From positions 124,001-188,000 of the forward strand of contig NZ_JAPEPC010000003.1 in assembly GCF_026340465.1 (NCBI RefSeq): a stretch of 64,000 nucleotides of DNA, in the 5' to 3' direction. Below are positions 44,174-53,107 of this stretch, piece by piece. Source of the DNA: Streptomyces sp. NBC_01306 (GTDB lineage Bacteria; Actinomycetota; Actinomycetes; Streptomycetales; Streptomycetaceae). How positions within the stretch are numbered: position 1 is the stretch's first letter; each line of letters begins with the position of its first letter. Under the pieces are notes generated by a model, which ran no database searches, had not been told where the DNA came from, and saw only the letters and a program-made list of their open reading frames with translations. The translations under genes were made by a program, and so were the position numbers.

Positions 44174-44345
44174 ACTCACAACGGCTAACACAATGGGGTG
44201 TTCGGCCTTGGTGGCCGTGTCCGGGTAAGGAGTTCGGCGGTGGCCGGGCACGGGGGCTTCGCCGTGGATCGTCTCGGACGACTTGTGGGAGCGGATCGAG
44301 CCGCTTCTGCCGTGCAGGGAGCGGAGTTCCCGGCACCCGGGGCGG
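44174..44345 (+). repeat. IS5-family left end, inverted copy 2
   Basis: Partner of 42783-42957. The tips of the two copies face each other across the DJ-1 gene. Confidence 0.8.
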
Positions 44346-44640
44346 AGCCCGCTGCCTGACCGGAAGGTGCTGTGCGGCATCTTGTTCGTGCCGCACACGG
44401 GCGCCCAGTGGGAGTTCCTGCCGCAGGAGTTGGGCTTCGGTTCGGGCATGACGTGCCGGCGGCGGTTGCGGGACTGGAACGTGGCCGACGTCTGGCAGCA
44501 GTTGCCCGTGGTGCTGCTGGCGCCGAGCCGAACGCGGCAGCTCGTCTCGACTGGCCCCGGGCCGTGGTCGACTCCAACCACGTGCGAGCCATAAAAGGGG
44601 GACTGGACAGGACCGAGTCCGGTCGGCCGTGCCCGAGCCG
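44262..44640 (+). pseudogene. IS5-family transposase N-terminal half
   Basis: Reads PWIVSDDLWERIEPLLPCRE, RKVLCGILFVPHTGAQWEFL, PQELGFGSGMTCRRRLRDWN and VADVWQQLPVVLLA, then continues in another frame as PNAAARLDWPRAVVDSNHVR and AIKGGLDRTESGRP. The first catalytic Asp (VVDSNHVRA) is present after a frameshift near 44525; the rest is missing. Dead element. Confidence 0.85.
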
Positions 44641-44769
44641 GATCGAAACACCACCTGAAATGTCGGCGGAATGGCTGGCCTGGACGGCCGAGAGGATCCT
44701 GTCCCGGCGGGCGGCCTGCTCCTCCAGCGGAGGAGTCCGGACTCGGTTCATAGGGTGCGGAGTTCAGCG

Positions 44770-45555
44770 TCACTGCTCCGGGAGCCGGCGGATGAAGTCC
44801 AGGAGCAGGGTGCAGAACACCGAGGGCTGTTCCAGCGGTGCGAGGTGCCCTGCGGCCGGGATGACCACGGCTGGGCCTGCGTCGAGGGCGCGGGCCAGAC
44901 CCTCGCCGCCCTCGAAGAAATCGGGCATGTCGTGTTCACCGACGCCGACCAGGGCGGGAGCGGTCAGTGTGCGTAGCGCTGCCGTTCCTTCGCCGAGCGG
45001 GTCCGCAGCCAGCGGCGGCTCGCCGTGGGCGAGCTGCTCAGCAAGCCGGCCGCGGAGCATACGGGCAGCGTGAGCGCGTACATCGTCGCTCGCGTCGGCC
45101 GAGGTCCATGCCTCGACGCCGGCTGTCACTGCTGCGTCCAGGTCGCCGGCGGCGAGCGCAGTCCTTTCGGCGTCCCAGGCGACTTGCAGACGTGGAGAGG
45201 CCGGCTGGTCGTGGGGCCGGTACCCGACGAGCACCAGGCCCTCGACCCGCTCGGGTGCCGTGACGGCGGCCTGGAGCGCTACCAGGGCGCCGAGGGAGTT
45301 CCCGGCCAGGACGAAGCGGTCGGCCCCGAGGTGGTCGAGCGTGTCGAGCACATCCGTCCAGGGGGCCACTTCACGGGCTTCGGGCACGGTCGCGTCGCCG
45401 TGGCCGGGCAGGTCCAGGGCGATGGGCCGCACGCCCGCATCGGCCAGCAGGGGGAGGTGGGCGCCCCACATGGTGCGATCGGTGGGGCGGGCGTGAAGCA
45501 GGACTACGGGGCGGCCTCGGCCCGCCTCATCAAAGGGCAGCAGCATGGCAAGCAT
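44770..45555 (-). CDS. Alpha/beta hydrolase
   Basis: 261 residues. The fold starts with PVVLLHARPTDRTMW (oxyanion region), has the nucleophile elbow LAGNSLGALVAL with catalytic Ser, the acid near GVGEHDMPDFFEGG and the final His in IPAAGHLAPLEQP. Probably an esterase or a ring-cleavage-product hydrolase. ATG 45555 and 45546 are both possible. It is followed upstream, on the same strand, by the broken aldo/keto reductase and its XRE regulator, and could be the last gene of that unit. Confidence 0.85.
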   Translation of the reverse strand: MLAMLLPFDEAGRGRPVVLLHARPTDRTMWGAHLPLLADAGVRPIALDLPGHGDATVPEAREVAPWTDVLDTLDHLGADRFVLAGNSLGALVALQAAVTAPERVEGLVLVGYRPHDQPASPRLQVAWDAERTALAAGDLDAAVTAGVEAWTSADASDDVRAHAARMLRGRLAEQLAHGEPPLAADPLGEGTAALRTLTAPALVGVGEHDMPDFFEGGEGLARALDAGPAVVIPAAGHLAPLEQPSVFCTLLLDFIRRLPEQ

Positions 45556-45663
45556 CTTTCTTCGGTGGGAACACTGGGAACAGGCGGAGGGGAAGGGGGA
45601 GGGGGAAGACCGCCCGGGCTCGTGGTGCCAAGGAGCGGAAGACCTGTCTTCCTGGGGCGGATG

Positions 45664-46540
45664 TCACGCTGCGGCGGTCAGCTCGTCGATCTCCGCGTCG
45701 CTCAGCACCAGCGTGGCCGCGCTCAGGTTGTCTTCCAGGTGCGTGACCCTGGAGGTGCCGGGGATGGGCAGGACGACTTCGGAGCGGGCCAGCAGCCAGG
45801 CCAGCGCCACCTGAGACGGGCTGGTGCCATGCGCGGCGGCGATCCGGTCGACCGGGCCCCCGGAGCGGGCCAACTCTCCCGCGGCCACCGGAGCCCAGGG
45901 AATGAAGCCGATGCCGTGGCGGGTGCAGTACTCCAGGACGTCGGCGGAGCGGCGGTCGGTGAGGTTGTAGCGGTTCTGGACGGTGGCGATCGCGGCGACC
46001 GTGCGGGCACGCTCGACCTGGTCGATGGTGACCTGGGACAGGCCGATCGCGAGGATCTTGCCCTCGTCCTGGAGCCTCTTCAGCTCGCCGACCTGGTCCT
46101 CCAGCGGGACCTTCGGATCGACGCGGTGCAACTGGAAGAGGTCGATGTGGTCCACGCCGAGCCGGCGAAGGCTCATCAGTGCCTGCTGACGCAGGTACTC
46201 CGGGCGTCCGACCGGGGGCCACGCCGCCGGGCCGAGGCGCACCAGCCCCGCGTTGGTCCGGAGCACGTCGGGCCGTTGCGGGTCAGCCCGGCCTTGGTCG
46301 CGATCAGCACGTCGTCGGGGCAGGGGTGGATCGCCTCCCGGATGATCTCCTCACTCACGGACGGGCCGTAGGAGTCCGCGGTGTCGATCAGCTGCACCCC
46401 GAGCTCGACGGCACGGCACACGACACGGACGCACTCCTGGCGGTCCTCGGGTTCACCCCACACCCCGAGTCCGGTCAGGCGCATGGCGCCGAAACCGAGA
46501 CGGGCGACTTTTTACCCGCTATCTCGAAGGTGCCGGCCAT
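45664..46540 (-). pseudogene. Aldo/keto reductase with two frameshifts
   Basis: Pieces in order on the minus strand: MAGTFEIAGKK (start 46540), then in a second frame LGFGAMRLTGLGVWGEPEDR to LIDTADSYGPSVSEEII and VLIATKAGLTRNGP, then in a third frame GRPEYLRQQALMSLRRLGVD, DLFQLHRVDPKVPLEDQVGE and IPGTSRVTHLEDNL to the stop at 45664. The catalytic Asp, Tyr, Lys and His are all present. Breaks are near 46508 (in AAAAAG) and near 46274 (in GGCC). An intact gene would give about 290 residues. Adjacent to the XRE/MmyB gene, its likely regulator. The homopolymer context makes base-call errors possible. Confidence 0.85.
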
Positions 46541-46557
46541 GTCGGACAGCGACGCAA

Positions 46558-47424
46558 TCACGAGCGGAATTTCCCTTTTTCTGCAGGATTGGCCTGGTTC
46601 GCCAAGGCCGCTTCCTGCTCGGACAGCCGGCCAAGCAGGACCAAGGCGTCGGCGCTGGCGCTGCCGGGATCCGCGCTGTAGACGGACAGATGCTGTCCGG
46701 GGGCGCTGGTGACGGCGAGCGCCTCGAAGTGCAGACGCAGTTCCCCCACCCGCGGGTGCCGGAAGTGCTTGTCCTCGTGCGTACGGGGTCGCACCTCGTA
46801 GCGCGCCCACAGGCCCGCGAACGCGGGGCTGCGCACGCTCAGCCCGCCGACGGCCTGCTCGATCCGCTCATCCTGCGGGAACTGCGAGGCGGCCGCCCGC
46901 AGGTTACCCACCGCGATCCGCGCCGCGTGGTCCCAGTCGGCGTAGAACTCCCGCGCATAGGGGTCGAGGAAGATCATGTGCAGCAGGTTGTCGTAGCAGG
47001 CGAAACCGCTGTACAGCTCCCGCGCCATCGCGTTCGCCGCCAGCACGTCCTGCGCCGCCCCGACCACGAAGGCCGGCACCTCGCGCATACCGTCCATCAG
47101 CCGCAGCAACTCCGGAGCGACGGTCCTCACCGCAGCCGCCGTCCCGAAAACGGACAGGCCCAGCCGGAAGAGGTGGTCGGCCGCCGCGGCGTCCAGCCTC
47201 ACCGCCCCGACGATCGCCCGCAGCACCTGCTCGGACGGATGCCGCTCGCGGCCCTGCTCCAGCCGGATGTAGTAGTCCGTGCTCACCCCGGCCAGCAGCG
47301 CCACCTCATCGCGCCGCAGCCCCGGCACCCGCCTCGCCCCGTAGTCGGGCAGGCCGACGTCCGCCGGCGTGACCGCCGCACGGAGGGCGCGCAGGTAGTC
47401 ACCGAGTTCATTCACGCTTTCCAT
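46558..47424 (-). CDS. XRE family regulator with MmyB-like ligand domain
   Basis: 288 residues from ATG 47424 (GTG 47433 possible). HTH: RRVPGLRRDEVALLAGVSTD and YYIRLEQGRE; ligand domain: VPAFVVGAAQDVLAANAMAR, PYAREFYADWDHAARIAVGN and GQHLSVYSADPGS. Same family as the regulator at 18622 but only moderately similar. Its gene ends 17 bases before the aldo/keto reductase start on the same strand, so the regulator and the reductase are probably co-transcribed and autoregulated. Confidence 0.88.
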   Translation of the reverse strand: MESVNELGDYLRALRAAVTPADVGLPDYGARRVPGLRRDEVALLAGVSTDYYIRLEQGRERHPSEQVLRAIVGAVRLDAAAADHLFRLGLSVFGTAAAVRTVAPELLRLMDGMREVPAFVVGAAQDVLAANAMARELYSGFACYDNLLHMIFLDPYAREFYADWDHAARIAVGNLRAAASQFPQDERIEQAVGGLSVRSPAFAGLWARYEVRPRTHEDKHFRHPRVGELRLHFEALAVTSAPGQHLSVYSADPGSASADALVLLGRLSEQEAALANQANPAEKGKFRS

Positions 47425-47899
47425 ACCCGGCACGATAATCGGGGACGGACACCGGGGCGTGGGTGCGCTGCACCCGCCCGGGAAGGCTCGCTCCGACGCG
47501 GGTCGCCCTCGTGACCTGCTGAAACGCCTGCCGCCACCCGGCTCCGAGAAGCGGATCGTGCTGGCCGCGCTCCTTCATCGCGGTGCTGTCGCCGGGCACG
47601 CCGTCGTGGACAGCGGCGCTGGACACGGTCCGGCTGGGGCCGAGGAGACGCCACTGGTGTCAGGCCACCCGCTGCGACTCAACGAACCGGGGTCCCCTCA
47701 CCCCCTCCAACCACGACGCTCAAATTCGCCGGGCCCAAGTGCCGAGCCGCCAAGTTAAGCGCTCCTTTGGCAGCAAGCGGTTGTCCCGACGGGGCCTTAA
47801 TGACGAATCCGATGACAAGCATCGTTGGAATCAGTCGCATCCGCCCATCGACCGCGGCAAGAGCCAACTGCCTGACGCCGACCGGGGCGCCGTCCGCGT
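47425..47899. other. Region without a recognised gene
   Basis: Contains the promoter of the XRE-AKR unit. No coding sequence that I can support. Confidence 0.4.
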
Positions 47900-48292
47900 C
47901 GCCCGACGCGCTGCGCGGCAGCTCGCACATAGCCTTCGTTCCCCCTGTCGAGCCCGGCGACGAGAGGGTCTGGTTCTGCGAGCCGACGACATCGGCTACG
48001 AACTGGCCCTCGCCATCGTGGAGCCGGACCCCGAAGCTGAGCGCGTGGCCTATGCCTGGGACGCCGTTGCCGCCGCGCTCGGCAATCACCCGCACTTCAT
48101 CCGCACAGTACTCGAACAGAATCCTTCGGGCTGCTCAACAGAGACACCATCACCGCGCTCACGCACCGTCAACAACTACACCCTGCGGATGACCGGCGAC
48201 CTGAGCACCGGCTTCGGAAGGGGCCCGACCTCCTCGGTCGCCGAGGTAACGTCCCAGCAGGCCCTGACACGGCGTCTACCGGCTGATCAGTA
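47900..48292 (+). pseudogene. Decayed hypothetical protein
   Basis: A stretch with good protein character reads LVLRADDIGYELALAIVEPD, PEAERVAYAWDAVAAALGNH and PHFIRTVLEQNP, after which another frame gives GLLNRDTITALTHRQQLHP. No start codon with a ribosome site was found, and the protein is not recognised. Probably a frameshifted remnant. Confidence 0.35.
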
Positions 48293-48548
48293 GCTTCCGG
48301 GAGCCGTCCGAGCAACGCGCCGCAAGATGCAGCCAGTTCGCATCAGATGCAATAGGCGCTGGTTGGGGCAACGGGATGATCCTGAAGCCCTGATCTACTC
48401 GAAACTACGTGAGGCGACGTGCAGCGGGGCCTCGTTCGGGCCCTCCAGCTCCAACTCGGTTTCGAGAAGTCCTCTTACGAGAACATCTGCTCAGGTGCGT
48501 TGGGCATAGAGGTGGTCGGTCCAACGCCGCGTTCGGGCTGGGCTCGGT

Positions 48549-48772
48549 CTACACCGCATTGAGGGAGGGGCCAAGGACATCGGCGATCGCCGCGATGGTC
48601 GAGAAGGCGGGGTGGCCACGCGAACCGACTCGATCTTCCGGAGGGTCTCCGGTGAGACGCAGGCGGCGAGCGGGACTTCAACCATCGAGCGCTCTGCCCT
48701 GGCCCGACGCGGGAGGGCGCCGAGTCGCTGTCCGCGTTCGATCTCTGCAGGAGTGTGCGGCAACCTGACCAT
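48549..48772 (-). pseudogene. Short XRE regulator with a frameshift
   Basis: The N-terminal part reads RLPHTPAEIERGQRLGALPR, AERSMVEVPLAACVSPETLR and KIESVRVATP, then continues in another frame with AFSTIAAIADVLGPSLNAV and a TAG at 48549. This is the usual 75-80 residue XRE protein found beside a type I methionine aminopeptidase in Streptomyces. One missing base in ACCCCGCC explains the break. Also S-for-G in KIESG (here KIESV). It is divergent to the aminopeptidase gene. Confidence 0.78.
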
Positions 48773-48787
48773 GGCTCCGATTCTCGT

Positions 48788-48813
48788 ACCGGTATAGTTT
48801 GACCGGTATAGTT
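48788..48813. promoter_or_regulatory. Tandem 12-base repeats ACCGGTATAGTT
   Basis: Two perfect copies (48788-48799 and 48802-48813) with a 14-base period, between the divergent XRE and aminopeptidase genes. ACCGGT is itself palindromic. TATAGT could serve as a -10 element for the aminopeptidase. Probable operator of the XRE protein. Confidence 0.68.
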
Positions 48814-48837
48814 ATTGGCTGCATAGAAGGACGCCGC

Positions 48838-49608
48838 GTGATCGAGATCCTGAACCCCACCCTGCTGGCCCGAGCGAAAGACACAGGTGCCCTGGTCGCT
48901 GACATCCTGCAGACACTGAAGAGCCGTAGCACGATCGGCACGAATCTTCTGGACATCAACCGGTGGACCGAGGCCATGATCGTCAAGGCGGGAGCGAAGT
49001 CCTGCTACGTCGACTATGCGCCATCCTTCGGACGCGGCCCGTTCGGCCACTACATCTGCACGGCCGTCAATGACGCCGTGCTTCACGGACGGCCATACGA
49101 CTACACGCTTGCCGACGGAGATCTGCTGACACTCGACCTCGCCGTCTCCAAACGCGGGATCGCTGCAGACGCTGCCATCAGCTTCATCGTGGGCGACGCA
49201 AAACCCTCAGAGAGCGTCGCGATGATCAGTGCAACCGAGCGCGCGCTGGCCGCAGGGATCGCGGCTGTCGGGCCCGGGGCTCGCATCGGAGACATCTCCC
49301 ATGCCATCGGCACGGTCCTCAGCGAAGCGGGGTACCCGATCAACACCGAGTTCGGAGGCCATGGCATCGGATCAACGATGCACCAGGACCCGCACGTTTC
49401 GAACACCGGACGGCCTGGCCGTGGATACAAACTGCGCCCTGGGCTGCTGCTGGCACTGGAGCCCTGGGTCATGGCGGACACCGCTGAACTCGTCACTGAT
49501 GCCGACGGGTGGACGCTCCGAAGCGCGACAGGCTGCCGGACAGCCCACAGTGAGCACACGATCGCCATCACCGACGACGGAGCCGAGATCCTCACCTTGC
49601 CGAAGTAG
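48838..49608 (+). CDS. map: Type I methionine aminopeptidase
   Basis: 256 residues from GTG 48838 with GAAGGA upstream (an earlier GTG/ATG at 48799 would place the start on the operator). The five metal ligands are visible: two Asp in LTLDLAVSKRGIAADAAIS, His in FGGHGIGSTMHQD, Glu in ALEPWVMAD and Glu in TAHSEHTIAI. It removes the initiator Met from nascent proteins. As an accessory copy next to an XRE gene, it is not the housekeeping map of the ribosomal-protein region; such extra copies often give resistance to inhibitors or act under special conditions, which cannot be decided here. Confidence 0.9.
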   Translation: MIEILNPTLLARAKDTGALVADILQTLKSRSTIGTNLLDINRWTEAMIVKAGAKSCYVDYAPSFGRGPFGHYICTAVNDAVLHGRPYDYTLADGDLLTLDLAVSKRGIAADAAISFIVGDAKPSESVAMISATERALAAGIAAVGPGARIGDISHAIGTVLSEAGYPINTEFGGHGIGSTMHQDPHVSNTGRPGRGYKLRPGLLLALEPWVMADTAELVTDADGWTLRSATGCRTAHSEHTIAITDDGAEILTLPK

Positions 49609-49788
49609 ACGCAGCCGTGAGGTCGGAGCCCCCGTGTTCCGCTCAGGCCGCCGTGCCGGAGCCGACCACTGGGAGAACCGGTTGAACGATTCGACCTTGT
49701 TGGCCGCCGGGGTCACCCGGCGGCGCAGCGGTGCATGAGCTAGGGCGTGTATCGAAAGTGGATCTTGAGTGATGAATGATCGTGGTTC

Positions 49789-50284
49789 ATGGCGCGGGGA
49801 GACCTGACGGATGCACAGTGGGCGGTGTTGGAGCCGTTGTTGCCCGAGGGAGTGAGGGTGGGACGGCCGCCCATCTGGCCCCGGCGGCAGCTGATCGACG
49901 GCATACGGTTCGGGGTCCGGACCGGTGTTCCGTGGCGGGACGTGCCTGTCGAGTACGGGCGGGCCAGGTCGGCCACGCGTTCGCCCTGATCGCGTGAGGG
50001 CTGACAAGGCGTACGCCTCCCGCAGAAACCGTGCCTACCTGCGCCGACGCGGCATCCGTTGCACCATCCCGGACAAGGCCGACCAGGCACGTAACCGCAA
50101 GAAGCTGGGCTCTCGCGGCGGCAGGCCACCCAGATTCGACGCCGAGGACTACAAGGCTCGGCATGCGGTCGAGCGCGGCATCAACCGACTTAAAAGGCAC
50201 AGGGCAGTGGCCACGAGGTACGACAAGCTCTCCGTTCGCTACGAGGCGACTGTGCTGGTCGCAGCCGTGAACGAGTGGCTGTGA
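49789..50284 (+). pseudogene. IS5-family transposase with internal deletion
   Basis: N-terminal 63 residues (ARGDLTDAQWAVLEPLLPEG, RQLIDGIRFGVRTGVPWRD) are joined, in a shifted frame, to the C-terminal 95 (RVRADKAYASRRNRAYLRRR, IRCTIPDKADQ and HAVERGINRLKRHRAVATRY). The region with the first catalytic Asp is deleted. The C-terminal part retains D (ADKAYAS) and E (VERGIN). Not functional, but its ends may be mobilised in trans. Confidence 0.85.
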
Positions 50285-50305
50285 CCAGCGCCGGCGCGAC
50301 GGCCG

Positions 50306-50761
50306 TCAGACGATGTCGAATTCGTTGTCCTCGGGGTCCTGCATGGCGGTGGCGTAGAGCCCCATGTCCGGCTCATCCTTGATCCGCAACACGGTGGCAC
50401 CAGCTTTGACCAGCCGTTCAACCGTAGCCTTGACCCGCTGCGTGCGGACGTCCAGTGGAACTTCACGGCCCCCACCGACCTTCAAGTCGAAGTGCCACCG
50501 GTTCTTGGCGACCTTCGGCTCGGGAACCTGCTGGAACCACACCCTCGGTCCACGTCCCGCGGGATCGATGATCGACTCCGGAATATCCCCGGCTCCGGCC
50601 GGCAACTCTGCCTCGGGCACCCCCACCGCCGCCCAGTAAGCACGCCATGTGGCGTGCCCGCCCGGCGGAGGCTCAGGCACGTAGCCCACGGCCTCGGCCC
50701 AGAAAGTCACCATTCTCTGCGGATCGGAGCAGTCAATCGTCAGCTGCAGCGTCATCTCCAT
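50306..50761 (-). CDS. VOC family (glyoxalase-like) protein
   Basis: 151 residues: TLQLTIDCSDPQRMVTFWAE at the start, RVWFQQVPEPKVAKNRWHFD in the middle and YATAMQDPEDNEFDIV at the end, the two beta-alpha-beta-beta-beta modules of a single-chain VOC protein. The metal-ligand pattern (H in KNRWHFDL, E in DNEFDIV) is consistent with a metal site. It may protect from an electrophile or bind an antibiotic. It lies between the terminal repeats of the deleted IS and on the opposite strand to the transposase, so it could be a passenger gene. Confidence 0.85.
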   Translation of the reverse strand: MEMTLQLTIDCSDPQRMVTFWAEAVGYVPEPPPGGHATWRAYWAAVGVPEAELPAGAGDIPESIIDPAGRGPRVWFQQVPEPKVAKNRWHFDLKVGGGREVPLDVRTQRVKATVERLVKAGATVLRIKDEPDMGLYATAMQDPEDNEFDIV

Positions 50762-50805
50762 GCTCGGAGAATCCCAGACAGGTCTGACAGACGATCCACT
50801 TTCGC

Positions 50806-50988
50806 AACAGGCTCTGGCGCAACAGCTGCATGGTGCGGATCACGCGGCGCGCCGACCTCGCGGAAGGCGGCATAGGGGGCGTTCTCCTTCAACACCGAGC
50901 GCAGACGCTTGAGAAGCGTGGCGGTGGAGATGGCGCTGCCCTTGCGCACGGAGACGGCCACGCGCCTGAGGGCGGGACTGGGGCTCAA
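50806..50988 (-). pseudogene. tnpA: Tn3-family transposase C-terminal fragment
   Basis: Reads RRVAVSVRKGSAISTATLLK and RLRSVLKENAPYAAFREVG, then in another frame RRVIRTMQLLRQ, the end region of Tn3 TnpA (K...A..L.KRL.S......A.REIGR..RT..LL). Cut by the IS tip at 50805. Confidence 0.75.
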
Positions 50989-51239
50989 TGCGGTCGGAGT
51001 CGAATGACGTTCTTGCCCGGCTCGCCGATCAGTGCGTCGATGTGCACGTACTCGCTCTGCTCGGAGGGCCGGTGGAAGGCCAGTTCCTGATCCTGGGCTT
51101 CAAGTGGAAGCCCAGGCGGGGGGGGCGAGAGCGTGAAGACAGGGGAGCTTTGGCCTCCTTCAGCTGAGGGCTTGGCGGAGGGCGGGGCGGCTGTTGATGA
51201 GGGTGTTGGGGAGATCACCGCGTCGAAGTCGGCCAGGCC
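50989..51239. other. Region without a recognised gene
   Basis: About 250 bases between Tn3 and ISAzo13 pieces, with a G-run near 51115. No coding signal. Confidence 0.4.
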
Positions 51240-51600
51240 GCAGGCGCTATCTGGGGCAACGTGGGCACCGATCACGACACCGCCGCGTTCGCAGTGGAAT
51301 CGATCCGCCGCTGGTGGTCCGGTCAGGGCCGAGCTGCCTACCCGCAGGCGACATGACGGCTCATGACCGCCGACGCGGGCGGCCCGAACGGCTACCGCAC
51401 CCCGGGCCTGGAAGCTTGGACTCGCCCGGCTCGCTTCCGAAACAGGACTCACGATCGCCGTCTGCCACCTGCCGCCGGGTACATCGAAGTGGAACAAGAT
51501 CGAGCACCGGCTCTTCTCACGCAAACTGGCGCGGCCGCCCGCTGACCAGCCACGAAGTCATCGTCCGGTCCATCGCAGCGAGGGCGAGCGGGGACTCGCA
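51240..51600 (+). pseudogene. ISAzo13-family transposase C-terminal remnant
   Basis: Frames combine to AIWGNVGTDHDTAAFAVESI, RRWWSGQGRAAYPQAT (then TGA), MTADAGGPNGYRTPGLEAW, ASETGLTIAVCHLPPGTSKW and NKIEHRLFSRK, then NWRGRPLTSHEVIV. This is the catalytic end of ISAzo13-type transposases. Several frame changes and a stop. Confidence 0.82.
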
Positions 51601-52069
51601 GCGGAGCCGCGCTAGAGCCTCGGTAGGAGTCGGGTCTGCGGCCGCCACCGCTGCACCCGTGGCCTGCGCTGCCCTCACCTTTTCTACACTCACCGCTTCC
51701 GTCGTACCGACCCGAGCCGCCAGCGGTGCGCCACCGTTGAGGTAACTGGCCACACTGTGGCGGTGACGCGAGGTCAGGGCGGGCCGGTCGCACGGCGCCT
51801 GTCCCACGGGAGGCGCTACAAGTCGTGCCTCATCGAGCGCGGAAGAACAGCACCCAACTGCCCACCTGTGGGGGCGGCTTCACTGACTACTGCATCCTCC
51901 CCGCCGCGGCCGCCGCGGCATCGTTCCCCTCAGATGCACCCGGGTGATCTGCCCCCCCGCCAGCTCGCAGGCATGGCCACGCACGCGCTCCCGGGGCATG
52001 AAGGCGCGGGCGGAGCGTGAACTGATCAAAACCCCTGCATCCGGGCGCGGATCGTGACACAGTCCGGCC
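51601..52069. other. Region without a recognised gene
   Basis: No family recognised on either strand. The last 60 bases should hold the promoter and ribosome site of the dienelactone hydrolase gene. Confidence 0.4.
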
Positions 52070-52858
52070 GTGACTTACGAAGATGAGTTTCACGTCGTCG
52101 ACGAACAGCCGGTCATCGAGGTGCCCGGCGCACCCACCCGCATGTCCGCCTATCTGGCCCGTCCCGCTGCCATGGGCGATCACCCGGTCGTCCTCGTCGG
52201 CACGGAACTGTGGGGTGTGAACGAGGACGCGCGTGCCGTGGCCCGCCGCGTCGCTGCCCTCGGTTTCGTAGCGATTGTCCCGAACCTCTACCACCGCACC
52301 GATCCGGACTCGGCGGAGGGCTTTCCCCACTCCGACGCGAACCGCACCCACGCCTTCGAGCTGGTGGCCCGGATGACCCGTGACGAGGTCGAGGCAGACC
52401 TGCGGGCGGCGGCCGCCCACGCCCGCACCTATGCGGGCGCCGCGGACCGCACCGGCATGCTGGGCTTCAGCCTCGGCGGCCACTTCGCCTACTTCGCGGC
52501 GACCCGGCTGCCCCTCGCGGCGGCCGCGATCTACTACCCGGGCTGGCTTCCCACGACCGGCACGGCACTCAGCCGCCCGGCCCCGCTCCTCGACGACACG
52601 GGCGCGATCGCGACGCACGGTACCCGCCTCGCCCTCTTCTTCGCCGAACGTGACCACGTCATCGACGCGGCCCAAGTCGACGCGGTCCGCCGCGCGCTCA
52701 CAGCAGCGGGCGTACGCCACGAGGTAACCGTCCACCCTGACGCCGCGCACGCTTTCTTCTTCCCGGGGTGCGAGACGTACGACAAGACGGCGGCGGACGC
52801 GTCGTGGGAGCACGTGGTGCGGCTGTTCCGCGACGAACTGCGAGTTCCGCTGACGTGA
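52070..52858 (+). CDS. Dienelactone hydrolase family protein
   Basis: 262 residues from GTG 52070. Alpha/beta-hydrolase fold with VVLVGTELWGVNEDARAVAR, nucleophile elbow GMLGFSLGGHFAYF (S134), acid in ALFFAERDHVIDAAQVDAVR and His in VHPDAAHAFFFPGC. True dienelactone hydrolases use Cys at the nucleophile position; here it is Ser, so an esterase-like activity is more likely. Stands alone between transposon relics. A long antisense frame is a GC shadow. Substrate unknown. Confidence 0.86.
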   Translation: MTYEDEFHVVDEQPVIEVPGAPTRMSAYLARPAAMGDHPVVLVGTELWGVNEDARAVARRVAALGFVAIVPNLYHRTDPDSAEGFPHSDANRTHAFELVARMTRDEVEADLRAAAAHARTYAGAADRTGMLGFSLGGHFAYFAATRLPLAAAAIYYPGWLPTTGTALSRPAPLLDDTGAIATHGTRLALFFAERDHVIDAAQVDAVRRALTAAGVRHEVTVHPDAAHAFFFPGCETYDKTAADASWEHVVRLFRDELRVPLT

Positions 52859-52885
52859 CGCTCCGGCTATCGGCGCCGTCGAGGA

Positions 52886-52996
52886 CAGATGGCGGGATCA
52901 CCGGCAGGTGATCGACGGGATCTTGCGCCGGTACGGACTGGGGGGGAGTGGCGTGATGCCTGAGCGGTTCGGGCCGTGGAAGACGGTCCATGAACG
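52886..52996 (+). pseudogene. IS5-family transposase fragment
   Basis: Reads DRWRDHRQVIDGILRRYGLG then MPERFGPWKTVHERHQ, the region around RW.DHR.VI.GI ... LPERFGPW.T...R of IS5 transposases, with the intervening segment damaged. Confidence 0.72.
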
Positions 52997-53107
52997 CCAT
53001 CAGCTTGCTTGCTCGCCAGGTCTACCGGCGGGTGGCCGTCAACCGGCACCGGATGCCCGCCGGAAGCAGCTTGCCCGGTCCCTCGTCCCTACCACTGAAA
53101 GCCTGCC

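Larger units (their letters stand above)
49743..50815. mobile_element. Deleted IS5-family element with a VOC gene between its ends
   Basis: CGAAAGTGGATC at 49753-49764 and its reverse complement at 50793-50804 are perfect 12-base terminal inverted repeats, the wider tips (GCGTGTATCGAAAG and GCCTGTTGCGAAAG) are also alike. Inside are an internally deleted transposase (49789-50284) and a complete VOC gene (50306-50761). The right tip cuts the Tn3 fragment at about 50805. Confidence 0.65.
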
